Assembly: GCA_025200525.1 (NCBI GenBank)
Contig: CM045761.1
Location: forward strand, 58,243,438-58,307,437
DNA from: Camellia lanceoleosa
Lineage: Eukaryota; Streptophyta; Magnoliopsida; Ericales; Theaceae
Length of the DNA: 64,000 nucleotides
Reading direction: 5' to 3'
Made by a program: the position numbers and the translations under genes. A model generated the notes under the pieces. That model was not told where the DNA came from. It was given only the letters and a program-made list of their open reading frames with translations, and did not search any database. Every line of letters begins with the position of its first letter. Within the stretch, counting starts at the first letter, position 1. Of the stretch, positions 11,460 through 22,299 are shown piece by piece.

Positions 11460-11825
11460 TTCCCTCTACATGCCTTTAAATTTGCATAGAATATGCTCTT
11501 GATTCATGCATAGAACATGCAACATGCCTTCAAATTTGCATAGAATATGCTCTTGATTCATGCATAGAACATGCTCTCATTTTGCACAGAATATGCTCAT
11601 ATCTTTTGCATAGAACATGCTCTCATTTTGCATAGAACATGCCTCGCACTATTTTGTGCATTTCATCGCACTATTTTGTGCATCTTACTTGCACTATGTT
11701 TGTGCATTTCATCGCCTATTTTGTGCATTATGTCGCACTGTGGTGTGCATTTCATCTTACATCGCATTGTCTTGTGCACTTTGTATCTTTATATCGCATT
11801 GTCTTGTGCACTCTCCGGTCTAGGA
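11460..11825 (+). repeat. Two degenerate approximately 22-bp tandem arrays in the outer 3' region
   Basis: At 11480-11650 units contain TTGCATAGAACATGCTC with variants. At 11650-11820 units contain TCGCACTATTTTGTGCATTTC. The first core resembles the TTGCGTAGACCGCATG core of the array at 22310-23310 in the inner element. Tandem arrays near the 3' end are typical of Tat/Ogre elements. Three overlapping plus-strand ORFs over the array are repeat by-products. Confidence 0.75.
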
Positions 11826-12434
11826 GGCCTCAAATCCTCTAGAGGTGCAATTTCTTTGGTGTTTGTCATGCCCGAATGACTTCCGGTAGTCTAGTATAGC
11901 CACCTACCTGTGTTTGCGATGAGTTCCTAAGAGATCAACTGCGATGATGGAAACTAGAGTTTGAATGGCCGAAGCCTAGAACACAAAGGTTCAAAAAATT
12001 TCGAGACTAAAGTCTGGTTTAAATACCCAGGGGTGTATCCTCGGCTTGAAATCTGTATGGCAGCCCCATAGGTTGAGGTAGCTTGTTGCACCTCAATTTT
12101 GGATACTGAACCAACCTAGTCTGTTACCCTGTTAGAAAATGGGGAAAATTACGAACATGGCCAAGAAGAAAAGTAGTACCTGTGGTTTGGAAGTGCAACG
12201 AAGAAGAATAAGAAGATCCACAGCAGCATAAGGTAAGTCATTGCCGATTGCCCCTGTAAGGTACTTTCACTTCCTAGCTGCTACATCGCATTTATTATCT
12301 ATTGCATCACATCTATCACTTTTATTGCATATAGAATTTATTACATACATCTATTGCATCATACCATTTTATTGTCTACATCCTTACCATGTTAAGCTTG
12401 GTTTGGTATGTACCCATACCATTTCACGTTAAAA

Positions 12435-12503
12435 CATAACTCTGCATGTGTACGCGCCTATTTTGCAAGAATTGTGGTCTGAGGGTTTCGGCACCTTTTC
12501 TAT
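12435..12503 (+). repeat. Direct repeat, first copy
   Basis: About 69 bases from CATAACTCTGCATGTG to GGCACCTTTTCTAT are repeated at 12711-12780 with several substitutions. The two copies are about 276 bp apart in the outer 3' region. Confidence 0.65.
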
Positions 12504-12710
12504 GTTAGACGTGCTTCGTCTTGTGTCCATGCCTTTTCTAGGTAAGATGTGGTTCGGCCTACGCCTTGTTCACTTCATCCATTGTATTCATTGTATCGTA
12601 CTTTGTCTTGTTGCATTTTGCATTTAGGATCATCATCTTTCTTCAATAGATCATTCCTTACTTATATCATACCACTCAATTATTTGTACTCTTTCTCTTT
12701 CTATGAAAAA

Positions 12711-12780
12711 CATAGTTCTGCATGTGCATGCACCTACTCCGCAAGAATTGTGGTTAAAGCACTCCGGCACCTTTTCTATA
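12711..12780 (+). repeat. Direct repeat, second copy
   Basis: This is the partner of 12435-12503 and shares GCAAGAATTGTGGT and GGCACCTTTTCTAT. No TSD or terminal motif suggests that it is a separate element. Confidence 0.65.
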
Positions 12781-13184
12781 TAAATGTAGCTTGATTTGCA
12801 TCTCCATTCCTTTATGGTATTCGTGTGTTATGCACTGTTTGTGGTTTGATGATTTCATTACATTGTATATTATTTATACTGTTTTGGTTTTGTTATGTAT
12901 CATTTTGCATCCTGCTTCCTGAACTATAATGGTTTAATTCCTTGCAAAAGGATACGTAGGTGTAAACACCCAATTTTTGACCGTCCTCAAGACGTCCTCA
13001 AGACTTGGACGTCACTGATTGAACACTCAGTGATCATCCTTGTTCATGTTCGTTTTGAGTTCCCAGAGGCCTCGGCTACGCGCCTTGCTTCAGGATCTCT
13101 TAACTCGTTCGTTTAGTGTTTGGTTTTGCACCAAACACTTGTGTTTTTGCCTTGGAAGGTAGGGAATGGCTTTTTGGTCATCCC

Positions 13185-13330
13185 CACACTCCACCGGCCC
13201 TCCCTTTATATCACCGGCCTTTCCTTATTGCCACCGGCCATTGTTTCTGGTTATGAATGGCCGGTCGGCACTCTGTGTGGCCGGCCGGCACCTTTTTTGG
13301 CCGATGATCTATTTGGCCGGCCGGTGACCT
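13185..13330 (+). repeat. Cluster of CCGGCC/GGCCGG motifs in the 5' LTR
   Basis: Around eight copies of CACCGGCC, GGCCGGTC or GGCCGGCCGG lie within 140 bases, upstream of the TATA box. A second cluster lies at 15266-15384. The 3' LTR has matching clusters (24040-24175 and, weaker, 28150-28245). Confidence 0.7.
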
Positions 13331-13427
13331 TCGTCCCTTCAAAGTTAGTGCATTATGCCGGTACTGAATACACCAACACCACTCCCCATGCATGGGGATG
13401 GCTATTTTGAGCCCTTGACCCCTTTTT

Positions 13428-13552
13428 CCTTCTAGAAGGATGACCCCTTTGGCCAAGCTTCATGGGGAAGCTTGGCCAGCTGTCCCAGCTTCTTCAAGAA
13501 GCCATGAACCATTTGCCTCTTTGACCCTTTTAATATGGCTTCTTGGAGAAGC
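13428..13552 (+). promoter_or_regulatory. Heat-shock-element-like cluster upstream of the LTR TATA box
   Basis: TTCTAGAA (13430-13437) and TTCAAGAA (13493-13500) are perfect TTCnnGAA units. TTCTTGGAGAA (13540-13550) is an imperfect one, and a degraded palindrome lies near 13460. All fall 20-145 bp upstream of the TATA box at 13572. The 3' LTR keeps four such sites at matching positions (24287-24407). Plant heat-shock factors bind alternating GAA/TTC units; activity here is inferred. Confidence 0.55.
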
Positions 13553-13571
13553 TTTGGAGCCATTCCTTTGC

Positions 13572-13580
13572 CTATATAAG
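13572..13580 (+). promoter_or_regulatory. LTR TATA box, inner element 5' copy
   Basis: CTATATAAG is followed by a pyrimidine-rich stretch, as in plant LTR promoters. The same site is at 24429-24437 in the 3' LTR. Transcription would start about 30 bp downstream. Confidence 0.7.
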
Positions 13581-16500
13581 GCCCTTCTTCCTCCTTTGTC
13601 TAGGGTTGGAAAATTTTGAACAAAAAACCAGAGGATATATACATATACATCTGTCATATACTCCCTCTCTCTATATTTCCCTCTCTCTCATCCTTTGTGT
13701 GTGTTTTGTGGCCTAAAAGTGCATTTCTACATTAGTTTTGCACTAACACACATACTACTACACCTTACTTCGACCTTGAGGGACTTAGAGGGTTTGTTAT
13801 TGAGTTTTTGGACTGGTTTTGATTAGAGGAGAGTGGCTGGACCTGCTGTTCTTGAGGTATTCTTCAAGGGTAATCACTTTGCGTTAGATTTCCCATTTTT
13901 GCAACAACTTTTTACCTGTCTTGCATGAAGATTTGAGGTTCGTGTATAACTAGAAAAAGTCTTATTTTTGCATGCTTTAAATACTTCATTAAGGTCATTT
14001 TGTGGTTTGGGGTCGAACTCACCCTCTTAGGCCTTATTTGGCCCTTTTGGTGCTTCCATTGTTAGGCTTTATTTACTTGAGTGTTTTGTTCTTTTCACCA
14101 CTGAAATCTAGTGGATTTTCAGTGGTAAAGAAGAGGGTTTGAAGTCTTGTATAGGGGAGGAACACCCCTCTCCCCCTTGTCCCTCTTTGATCCTTATTTT
14201 GGCTTAAAGGGCAACATGCATGCTTGGTTTGTTTTTGGCTCCATATCAGATGTTTTCGGTGCTATTTAGGTCACATGTTGTCTCTATTTCTGGTCGGATT
14301 TGAGGCCCTTTGCATGCTTAACATACTTGCCTTGTATTCCCTTGTTTATGCCTAGAAATGCATCATGCATGTAATTTACCATGCTATCATATTTTGGCCT
14401 TGCTTTGTGAAGTACTTGGCCATGTTTTATCATGCTTAAGGTCTCTTGGCCACTGATTTGGTCATATTTGGCACGTTTGATATAGTTGCTATGCATTATG
14501 GCTTGTAAGCCTTAAGTGTGTGAGTCACTAACATGCCTAGCTTAGCTTATTATCATCATTCGGCATCATTTGAGATCATATTTCAGTCCATGTAATGTGG
14601 TCTTACATTGTCATTTGTGACTCTTTCAATGCCTTGAAGTGTTGTAGTTTTGTGCCTTAAGGGTTGGTCATTGCGTATGCTACCATGTCTAGACATTTAG
14701 GCCGCTTTTGGCCACTGTTTTGGGGTGGGCTGAGGTCTACCCCTTTGTGGTTCAAGTCCACCATTGCATATTTGCCACATGTTTGTTGCATGTTTGATTC
14801 ATGAGGTGTTGTCGCATGCTAGTTCTTTTGCATAAATTGTCCATGTTGCATTGCATTTGGCATGCCTTGCATCTTAATCTTATGTTGCATCTTTGAACCA
14901 TGTTTGCATAACATGCATTACATTGCTTGGTTTGGGGTGTCAAACCAAGTGTGAGGGTTGAGAAGTGTTCATACTCCAAGTGATGTAACACGTCTCAACT
15001 CTCGGTCACCGAGGCCCTTGACTTTGGTATGATAGGGTCTTGGTATTCATTTGTGTGTTGCATGCATTCCCATTGAATTGCAACCTTGGCCACTTAGGCC
15101 ATCATGCATCAAAATGCACAATTGATGGCCTGAGGATCGAGGGCCATGCTCCATTGAGTCCACTACATGATAGGGAGTGTGACCATGCTTATATTTGCGT
15201 GAAATTCCATGCCATACACTGTCTGTCCTTTGTTGCTGTCAAAAACCAGATTCTGCAGGGAGTTTTGGCCGGTCGGCTGAATACAGTGCCGGTCGACCAT
15301 TTATTTTAGCCAATAATATAAAAAGGTGGCCGGTGGTCTCCCCCTTTGGTCGGTGGCATTTGTGTCTGGCCGGTGGCATTCCTCAGCACCCTTAGATCAT
15401 GTCCCAAGACTTTGGCAGTTTTCAAAAAAGCAGGGCAGTGTAAACAGAGGCAGCGGTGGCATGGTACGGGTTTTTCGGGCGAAACGGATTCAAGCATGCA
15501 TCATTCGCGCATTCCAAGGCGGGGCTGTGGCCTTTTCCCTTCTGCATTTATTTTGTTAAGTAATTAGAAGTTTTGTAATATTTAATTAATTCAGTATTAT
15601 TTGTTCGGATTGTAATATTTATTCAGACCCTCCGAGTGAGGGCAATTGTGTAATAAATGTGCGTGAGTGTGTGTATGTCTTCCAACCCCACGTCTTTCTT
15701 TCCTTTTATTTACTAGCTTTCAATGGTTAGTTTAGGGCATATTCAAATTAGCATACAGTATGATAGCATGTTTGCATTCATTCATCTGTTTTGCATGCAC
15801 CGGGCTCAGCGCATCATTCTAACTGCATCTGTATTTCAATTCCAAATTGAATACGTGTTAGTTGTAGCATTTCACATGCCATGTTTCGGATAGCCGAGCC
15901 TGTCTAGATTGCATCTTTGCATGTGTTGCATTAGCCATTTTAAACATGAACTAGGATCATGCATATGATTGCTAACTAGTTTCTGTTTTAGCTTGGAGTA
16001 CTCTGTAAGTTCTTTTGCTTTAGCATCCTTGCATGCGTGTGAGTGTTGCCATGACAGCATGATTACCATGAGGCTAGTTGCTTATGTGATATAACTGTTT
16101 GGATGCCTGTGGATGGAGGTTGAATTACCTAAAGTGGAATAATGCATTAAAACTGTGAGTTTTAAGCCCACTAGACAGTGGCAAAATCTGTATTTTAGCC
16201 TACTTGCGAGTAGCAAATCATTTTCAAAACAAACATGAAATGTTTTGTTCCAATTTAGGCGATTTGGTCTATACTTGTTTGCTGTGCGCATAACATAGTA
16301 AATCTAGGCTAATAACCGGAATAAGAACACATAACGTTTTCAAAATTGGATATCATGGTTAGTAGAGGCCGGTCTTCGGATCGGGCGAGAGGGAGTGCTC
16401 ATAGCTGACCTTCCCCAATCGTACCCAAGTTCCCGAGCCGAGGCAACTTTGGTGATGACGGACACGTGGCCTTTGGCACCGAGTCAGGGTTTCCTAAATT

Positions 16501-16688
16501 CCCCCCATTAAATAAAATATTTAGGTGGCGACTCTGTATCTAGTGAAGCAGTCCATGTTTGGCACTTCTTTCAAAAATCTGTTTTCAAAAACGATTTGCC
16601 GGATTTGGACTCTTTGGTTCAGATTAAGAACCGTGACACAAATTGAGTCCGAACTGTAGCGAGGTCCCCATGGACTTATTCTGATTTC

Positions 16689-16706
16689 TGGCGACTCTGC
16701 TGGGGA
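16689..16706 (+). promoter_or_regulatory. Primer binding site of the inner element
   Basis: TGGCGACTCTGCTGGGGA lies a few bases after the LTR end and matches the outer PBS at 261-278 with one difference. Together with the leader it shows that the two elements are relatives. Confidence 0.85.
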
Positions 16707-17550
16707 GTTAGAGAGCTTGACTCGAACTCATGATATCCTATTTTGATTCCATTTATGTGTCTCTTTGCATTGATTGTGCATTGGTGCGCCTAGGACACCG
16801 TGTTGGCCATCTGCTATTCCTGAGCGGTTTGCCGGAGGCTTGACTTTGTCAAAGCATGCCATAAGGCTAACCGGTTGCGGGCTCTGCCAGTATGGGAACA
16901 CAAACCCCGGTTCTATCGGGGTACCCTTTTCGACCATTCGACCTAGTGCATATTCAGAATCTATAGTGACCATTCCAAACTAGGACAGGTTGCTTACCCG
17001 ATATAGGTTGTTTGAAACCGCTGCGTGCGTAGTGAAACCCTAGCTCCTGACAAAATAGGACAGGGAAACCCTACCCCAACATAGGAGTGTTTTGGCTCTC
17101 TTTTACATGCTATGTTCTTTTAGAGTGTATCTCTACAGGGAATGCATGTATCAGTCTGCAAGTTTGGGCATCAGGCCTGCGGGCATCAGTATTTGGTGGG
17201 ATTCAGTTTACCTGAGGGTATCGGTTTACGAGAATTTTGGGGCGAATTCGGAGAGGCACGATCGTCCTAGTATGCTCATATCTATTTTGGTGAAATCAGG
17301 CTGAGGTGCTGTCTGTTTTCTCTTTTGCTAGGTAGTCCTAGAACCATAGCTTCAGAAGGCTCCGATATGCCCTGAGGTTCATCGGATTTGTGCTGATAGA
17401 CTTTGTCAAGTCAGAGATTCAATTCAAGGGCAACCAGTGTTCCTTCACTGAGGTAAGGCAAAGAAAGGCTAGTCAGGGCTCACCGATTCATCTGATCCGC
17501 TAGTCACCAGTCACATCACCTTAGTCAGAGCGCTAGTATCTACCTCTATC
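16707..17550 (+). other. Untranslated leader of the inner element
   Basis: No coding frame is supported. The first half is homologous to the outer leader at about 300-770. The gag ATG at 17551 follows CTCTATC. Confidence 0.6.
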
Positions 17551-18534
17551 ATGGCGCAGCCTTTGGCAAATTTGGAGGATTTGCTTATCCATTTCCAGCA
17601 ATCAGTGGATTCGTTGCAACAAGACATGGTTAGGCAAGCCGAAACATTGCAGCATATGATATTCAAATTTAAGGACCTCCATGACATTGGGGTTCAAATC
17701 AATGAGGCCATCCAACAGGGGATCTTTGTGGAAGATAATGAGCCTTCGAAGAAGGATGCTGTTCACAGTCCCAATGCTACTACTGATGGTAGCACAACTG
17801 TGAAATGCTCAGAAGTAGACACTATCACCACTTCCCTCAATAGCCAAAGACCAACCACTTCAACTCGGCACCAAGCCCGAAATTTCCATCCTCTGTACAT
17901 GAGTCTTTCTCAAGCTTTGCAAATGCTGCGGGAAAAAGGATACCTAGAGCTCCTAGAACCTCAACCCCTTCCAAGTCCTCTTCCACCCAGATATGACCCA
18001 ACTAAACACTGTACCTACCATCAACAGCACAGTCATGATACAAACCATTGCATCCGCCTCCGTCATAAGATTCAGGACCTTATTGACGAAGAGATCATAG
18101 CTCCACCAAAGGGACCTCAGGCCACCACAAACCTGTCACCCCCACATCTCAATTTAATCCATACAATGCCATCCAGCTACAACCCCAGCATATATATCAC
18201 CCCAGCCCATCTACCCAAGCCTGCAGTGTTCATTCCAGAAAGCACGGACTTGTGCATGATGGATGCACCTGAATCCCAATCATCTCAAACCTGTGAGCCC
18301 ACTACTTCTGAGCTGATGAGGATGATCGAAGATCTTCAGAGAACTGTGGCAGATCTAACCTTTGGAGTTTTGGCTCTGTCATCAACCACATCACATACCA
18401 GGGAGTTCATGTCAAAAGGCTCCCCAACCTTGGGACGGGTTGCGTTGAAAGAAGGCCAATCTTTTAGCAAAGTAGAGGCCAGTGATAAGAACAAGCTAGG
18501 GGCAAGCATTAGTCCCCATGAACATCTTGATTGA
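17551..18534 (+). pseudogene. gag of the inner element, capsid core deleted, first zinc-knuckle module
   Basis: This 327-residue frame starts at a true ATG. Residues 1-30 or so form a Gln/Leu-rich N-terminus, probably coiled. From about residue 32 the protein reads ETLQHMIFKFKDLHDIGVQI, which aligns with the outer gag just downstream of its capsid core. The whole capsid core present at 4078-4374 is therefore missing here. The module with MSLSQALQMLREKGYLELL and the knuckle CTYHQQHSHDTNHC (C-x2-H-x4-H-x4-C intact) covers about residues 116-190. A tail with ELMRMIEDLQRTVADLTFGV follows. The frame is long and clean, so it may still be translated, but a capsid-less gag could not build a normal particle. 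It could instead be an evolved small nucleic-acid-binding form. Confidence 0.75.
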
Positions 18535-18754
18535 AACGTTGAGGCTTGAAAGCGAAGGATGAACAAACGGCAAGTACTAGCGATCGTTACAACGATCGTG
18601 GATGGCACTTTGCCGTTGAGTGAGCGATTTGAATCAAGGGGTAGGCCGGGAAAAGGGCCATCATGCCAGGAATGTTCCTTTCAGCTCTAATCCTACTCCC
18701 GGGAAAGATCAGTAAACCTGGCCAGCACCTGCCAACCCCTTTGTTGGCGCATCT

Positions 18755-19060
18755 TCTCCAAACCCCCGAACTTCGGACTATCTACCTCAGGGCCAGAGGG
18801 TGTTCACCCCACTGTACATGTCTCTATCAGTGGCCTTGAGGGTCCTGATTGGAAAGGGGTATCTGAAGCCCCTAGAGCCACAACCATTACCAAAGAAACC
18901 CCCTCCCTCACATAACCCAGCTGACTACTGTGCCTTCCATCAGCGAGCTGGCCATGACACTGACATGTGCCTTCGTCTTTGTCACGAAATACAAAATTTG
19001 ATTGACAACAGGATCATTGCCATGCCAGTCTTGCGAAGTCTATCGGCACTTGATCAATGA
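18755..19060 (+). pseudogene. gag second zinc-knuckle module of the inner element, shifted frame
   Basis: The second copy of the module is in another frame from the first (a shift near 18700-18755). It encodes MSLSVALRVLIGKGYLKPLE and then a complete knuckle CAFHQRAGHDTDMC, followed by LRLCHEIQNLIDNRIIAMP, ending at TGA 19058-19060. Compared with the outer element, the segment between modules (18535-18755) still resembles the outer sequence at 5400-5640 but contains stops. The knuckle is better kept here than in the outer second copy. Confidence 0.7.
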
Positions 19061-20199
19061 ACTTGCAGGGGATAATGTGATCATATGATCAGGGGATGAA
19101 CCACCTGCGGGCGACGCTCAGTTTACTCTGGATGTGGCGTTTGGCACGCACTGTTTTAAGCATTTGCGAATGTTGGTTTTTGTGTACATTTTGACTTGGG
19201 TTTTGGGTCAGTCTTGTTGTTATATTTTGAGTCTACCCCTTTGTTTTGAGTAAACCTTCCCATACTGAGTCAGTTGGGTCTATCTTGTTGTGTCGAGTCA
19301 GTCATGTTTTGTTAAAGTTGGGTGATTTCGGGGGTGTTACCTCAGACATCACCATTTTGTTTTGTATTTGTCTTTTTGCTTTCTTTTGAGTCTGTTTCTA
19401 CCTTGGAGCCAGTTACACCAGAAGATCTGAATGAAACAACAGTGCTTTTTCATGCCTTTGTGCTTGCTTCGGCCGTGTGCCAGTTGTGCCAGAAAATTTT
19501 GGAATGAACCGGCAGTACTTTTCACCTGCTCTTCTGTGCCTTTTAAGTCATTGCAATGACCTGAGTTTTTCAAAACTTTTTGAACACTGCGGTGAAAACA
19601 AAGAGGAAGGAATTCCTCGGGATTTGCAAAACTTTGATCAATTGAGAGAAAGAGAGGCGTGCTAAGCCCTTAATGAATGAAATCATGCTTGTTAGTGTGA
19701 GTGCTGAGAAGGACCCTAGCTTTGATCCAGATTGGTTCCACACCATCTTCAGCGCGAGCGATTCGTCACCTTCTGAAAAACTTTCAAAAATTCAAAAAAT
19801 GTTTTGCGCAGTCCTGCGAAGACTTGTGTGGAATCGCTTTTGAGATTGTGCAGCTTAGGATCGCTCTCAGCCTCAAGATTCAATCCCTTTGCTCTCGAAA
19901 AACTTTGACCTTGGGTTCAGAGTATTCAACGATCAACCATCAAGAGAGGCCTGTGTGGCCAGATTTTGAAGCAACCCTCGAACAAGAGGCACCAAAGTCA
20001 GATCAAGAAGATCAGATCTCATTAGAAGAAGCTTGTGAAGCTAGAACGGAAGCACCCCCCGAACTAGGGGCACAAATGTCCGATGTGCTCGAAGAGCCGA
20101 AGATGGATTCTTCTGTAAATCAATACAATAGCCACTCTCCTGGATACGGACGGCTTCAAAACCCTAAAACCATTTGGTATGGACTTGTTACACTTTTAC

Positions 20200-20540
20200 C
20201 CTTTGAGAGGCTCGCTGGGCCGAAAACCCGGAAGGGCGACCCAGGCAAAAGTTAGAGCAAGAGAAAAATACAAAAAAAAAGAAGAAAGACAAAAAATACA
20301 AGGAAAAAAAAAAGAAAAGAAAAATACAAAAAATGCAGAAGAAATGAAAAGAGAAAAAATGCAAAAAAAAATCCTAAACAAAAAATTGAAAAGAAAAGAA
20401 AAACATAGCTCATAAGTAGAAAACACCTGTGAGCGCCTTGGCAAAAGTTAGAGCGCAAAAAGAGAGGTTAAATACCCGAGTGTACCTTAACCCCGAACTA
20501 TGTAAGGCTTGATTCCCATGTTTGGGATACGTAGGCAACT
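20200..20540 (+). other. Conserved non-coding module with purine tract, inner copy
   Basis: The order of parts matches 9645-10220 of the outer element: CGGAAGGGCGACC, GGCAAAAGTTAGAGC, GGCAAAAGTTAGAGC again, then GGGATACGTAGGCAACT at 20524-20540. The purine tract (20258-20410) lies inside the module here, rather than upstream of it. Lysine-rich ORFs over the tract are not genes. Confidence 0.6.
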
Positions 20541-20661
20541 TCATTCTGAAGTCCAGCCACAAACACTTCCAAATCAAGTGTGTCCATGTGTTGGTTTTTG
20601 ATGGTCCTCGCCTTCTCTGTATCCGAGAGTCCGGTTGTGATCATTACCATGAAGACTGATT

Positions 20662-20760
20662 ACAATGCACTGCGGTGCCATTCAAACAAGGGACAACTTT
20701 CCGTTGCCATACAATGTGCTGCGGTGCCTTTCAAACAAGGGGCAACTTTCCGTTGCCATA
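20662..20760 (+). repeat. 49-bp tandem duplication
   Basis: Two adjacent copies begin ACAATGYRCTGCGGTGCC and end CCGTTGCCAT, at 20662-20710 and 20711-20760, with a few substitutions. Confidence 0.75.
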
Positions 20761-22299
20761 AAGCTCTCCTCAAGCATGGGGCAGTTTTCCTTTGGATCTG
20801 AGGTTGTGCGTCTCAAAAGTAGGTTCTCTGCTCGTTGAGCAGTGACCATTTGCAAAAATAGTTTTTGAGAATTTTTACTGAGGTTGACAAATTTTCTCGA
20901 AAATTATTCCATCTTTTCCAAAAACTGGACCATTTCTTGGACCCAAAAAAGGAAAATTTTCAGTGCTCGTAGCCTGACTTGCCTGATTTCAAATCAAAAA
21001 TCAAACAAGCATGTTAATCTGACTCTCATTTTGGTCAAGATTGTTTTAGTAGAAAGCAAAAATAAAAAATGGTCAAAATGATGAACTAGGGGCATAGTTG
21101 AGTCAGGCTTCCTGTCTTTTCCCTATTGTCAATGCATTTGCCAGAAAGGGCACCATACTTGCCAAGAAGGGCACTCTACCTGCCAGAAAGGGCACAACTG
21201 AAGTCAACAACAAAGGGCTGAAAGCTCTCTCCTCCTCCAAGCAGCAAGGTATCAAGCCAAGTGCGAAGCACGAACTGGAATGGGTAAGATATTCCACTCC
21301 ATCACCTGGATAGATCTAATCACGTCCAAACTCCCCAGCAGGGTATCGTCAACCGATATCAGCTGCAGATTTGCTACACACCCAGTTATAGCGCAACCCC
21401 TCTGTGGGAGAAACTCACTGTTATAAGCAGAAGAAAAAGAATCTAGCGGAATGCTAGGGGTAAGAGCCCGCAACTTCCTGTTTATCCATCAACCACCCAA
21501 GGGAGGGATAAAAAATGAGAGATTGAAGAATAGAGAGATGTGCGCTGAGAGAAAAAGTGACAAAAGGGTTTTTTTCAGAAAAACAGAGCCTGAGGGCCGA
21601 GTGATGTGAGAACCACAAATGAGAAAGGGTGGGAAATAATACCCGGAGAAACTGGTTCCTCGTGCACTGAGAGATCTCTCGTCTTTGTAACACGTCTGTG
21701 TGTCGTGTCTTCTGTTTTGTTTTTCTTGATTCTTGCTTTGAGTCGTTCCGAGCGTGTCTCGATGTGTTTAGGTTGTTTACCTTTATTTTCCATTGTTGGG
21801 TCGTCTTTGCTGTGTTCAGTCGTAGGCTCAATACCCCGGTCAAGAACCCATCTCTCAATTTCATAAAATCGTTTGTGCTTAGAGTGTTGTGCCATTCTCC
21901 ACATTTGTGCAAAACAAGATTCTTTCTTTCATAAACCGTAGGGTTCAACCCAGGTCATGTGAGAATAGTAGAACAAGGACTTATCTAAAGCTGTATAGGT
22001 TCCAGACTGCAAAGCAAAAGAAAAGAGGGAAAATCGAAGCATCTGAGTGTGTTTCACCTTCAGCAAATTCCGTGATTGTACTCCGGATGTACCTCCTCAG
22101 GCCTTGTCACTACTCCGAAGTATGAGTGTATCTCGGCCCCAAGCTTAAGCCTACTTCAAGTCAGAATGTCAATTAAAGCAGCAGCAGATGTTATCTCTCT
22201 CTGATATGAACAGGGTGTGCCCGTTTTTGAGCTGAGTGTGTTGCAAACCCCTCCGAAAGGTAAGTCGAAGGTCGCGTTCGAATTTGGTCTCGTTAATTT

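Larger units (their letters stand above)
8857..12960 (+). other. Long non-coding 3' region of the outer element
   Basis: No pol domain and no credible coding frame follow gag: I see no reverse transcriptase YxDD-type motif, no RNase H and no integrase. The stretch is low in structure apart from the purine tract, the shared module near 10020-10220, tandem arrays at 11460-11825 and a direct repeat at 12435/12711, listed separately. Parts match 19080-20560 of the inner element. A gag-only layout with long LTRs matches the non-autonomous TR-GAG/LARD type known from plants. Confidence 0.65.
12961..16685 (+). mobile_element. 5' LTR of the inner Tat-like element
   Basis: This LTR of about 3.7 kb starts TGTAAACACCC and ends near CTTATTCTGAT, three bases before the PBS. 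It is colinear with 23820-29550 once the insertion at 25043-27062 is removed. Relative to that copy it carries a short duplication near 12985 (ACGTCCTCAAG twice). It interrupts the outer element exactly inside a GGATACGTAGG|CAACTCGGG motif, whose second half follows the 3' LTR at 29556. No clean TSD is visible. No protein is encoded; the several short ORFs are not supported. Confidence 0.85.
19061..22299 (+). other. Non-coding 3' region of the inner element
   Basis: No pol, protease or other protein domain is recognisable. The frame at 19701-20255 (184 codons) has no motif I know. A stretch at 19190-19300 resembles 9100-9200 of the outer element. Small repeats lie at 20662-20760 and 21130-21200 (three approximately 25-bp GCCAGAAAGGGCAC-like units). 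Minus-strand ORFs at 21454-21948 look incidental. Confidence 0.55.

Noticed and set aside
19701..20255. 184-codon ORF in the inner element
   Set aside because: No domain is recognised and the outer element has no matching open frame in the homologous region. It may be chance, though a relic of an extra ORF cannot be excluded.
20179..20458. Lysine-rich and Phe-rich ORFs
   Set aside because: These are the two strands of one A-rich purine tract, not coding.
21454..21948. 164-codon minus-strand ORF
   Set aside because: No recognisable motif and an overlap with ORFs in several other frames. The composition does not favour this frame.
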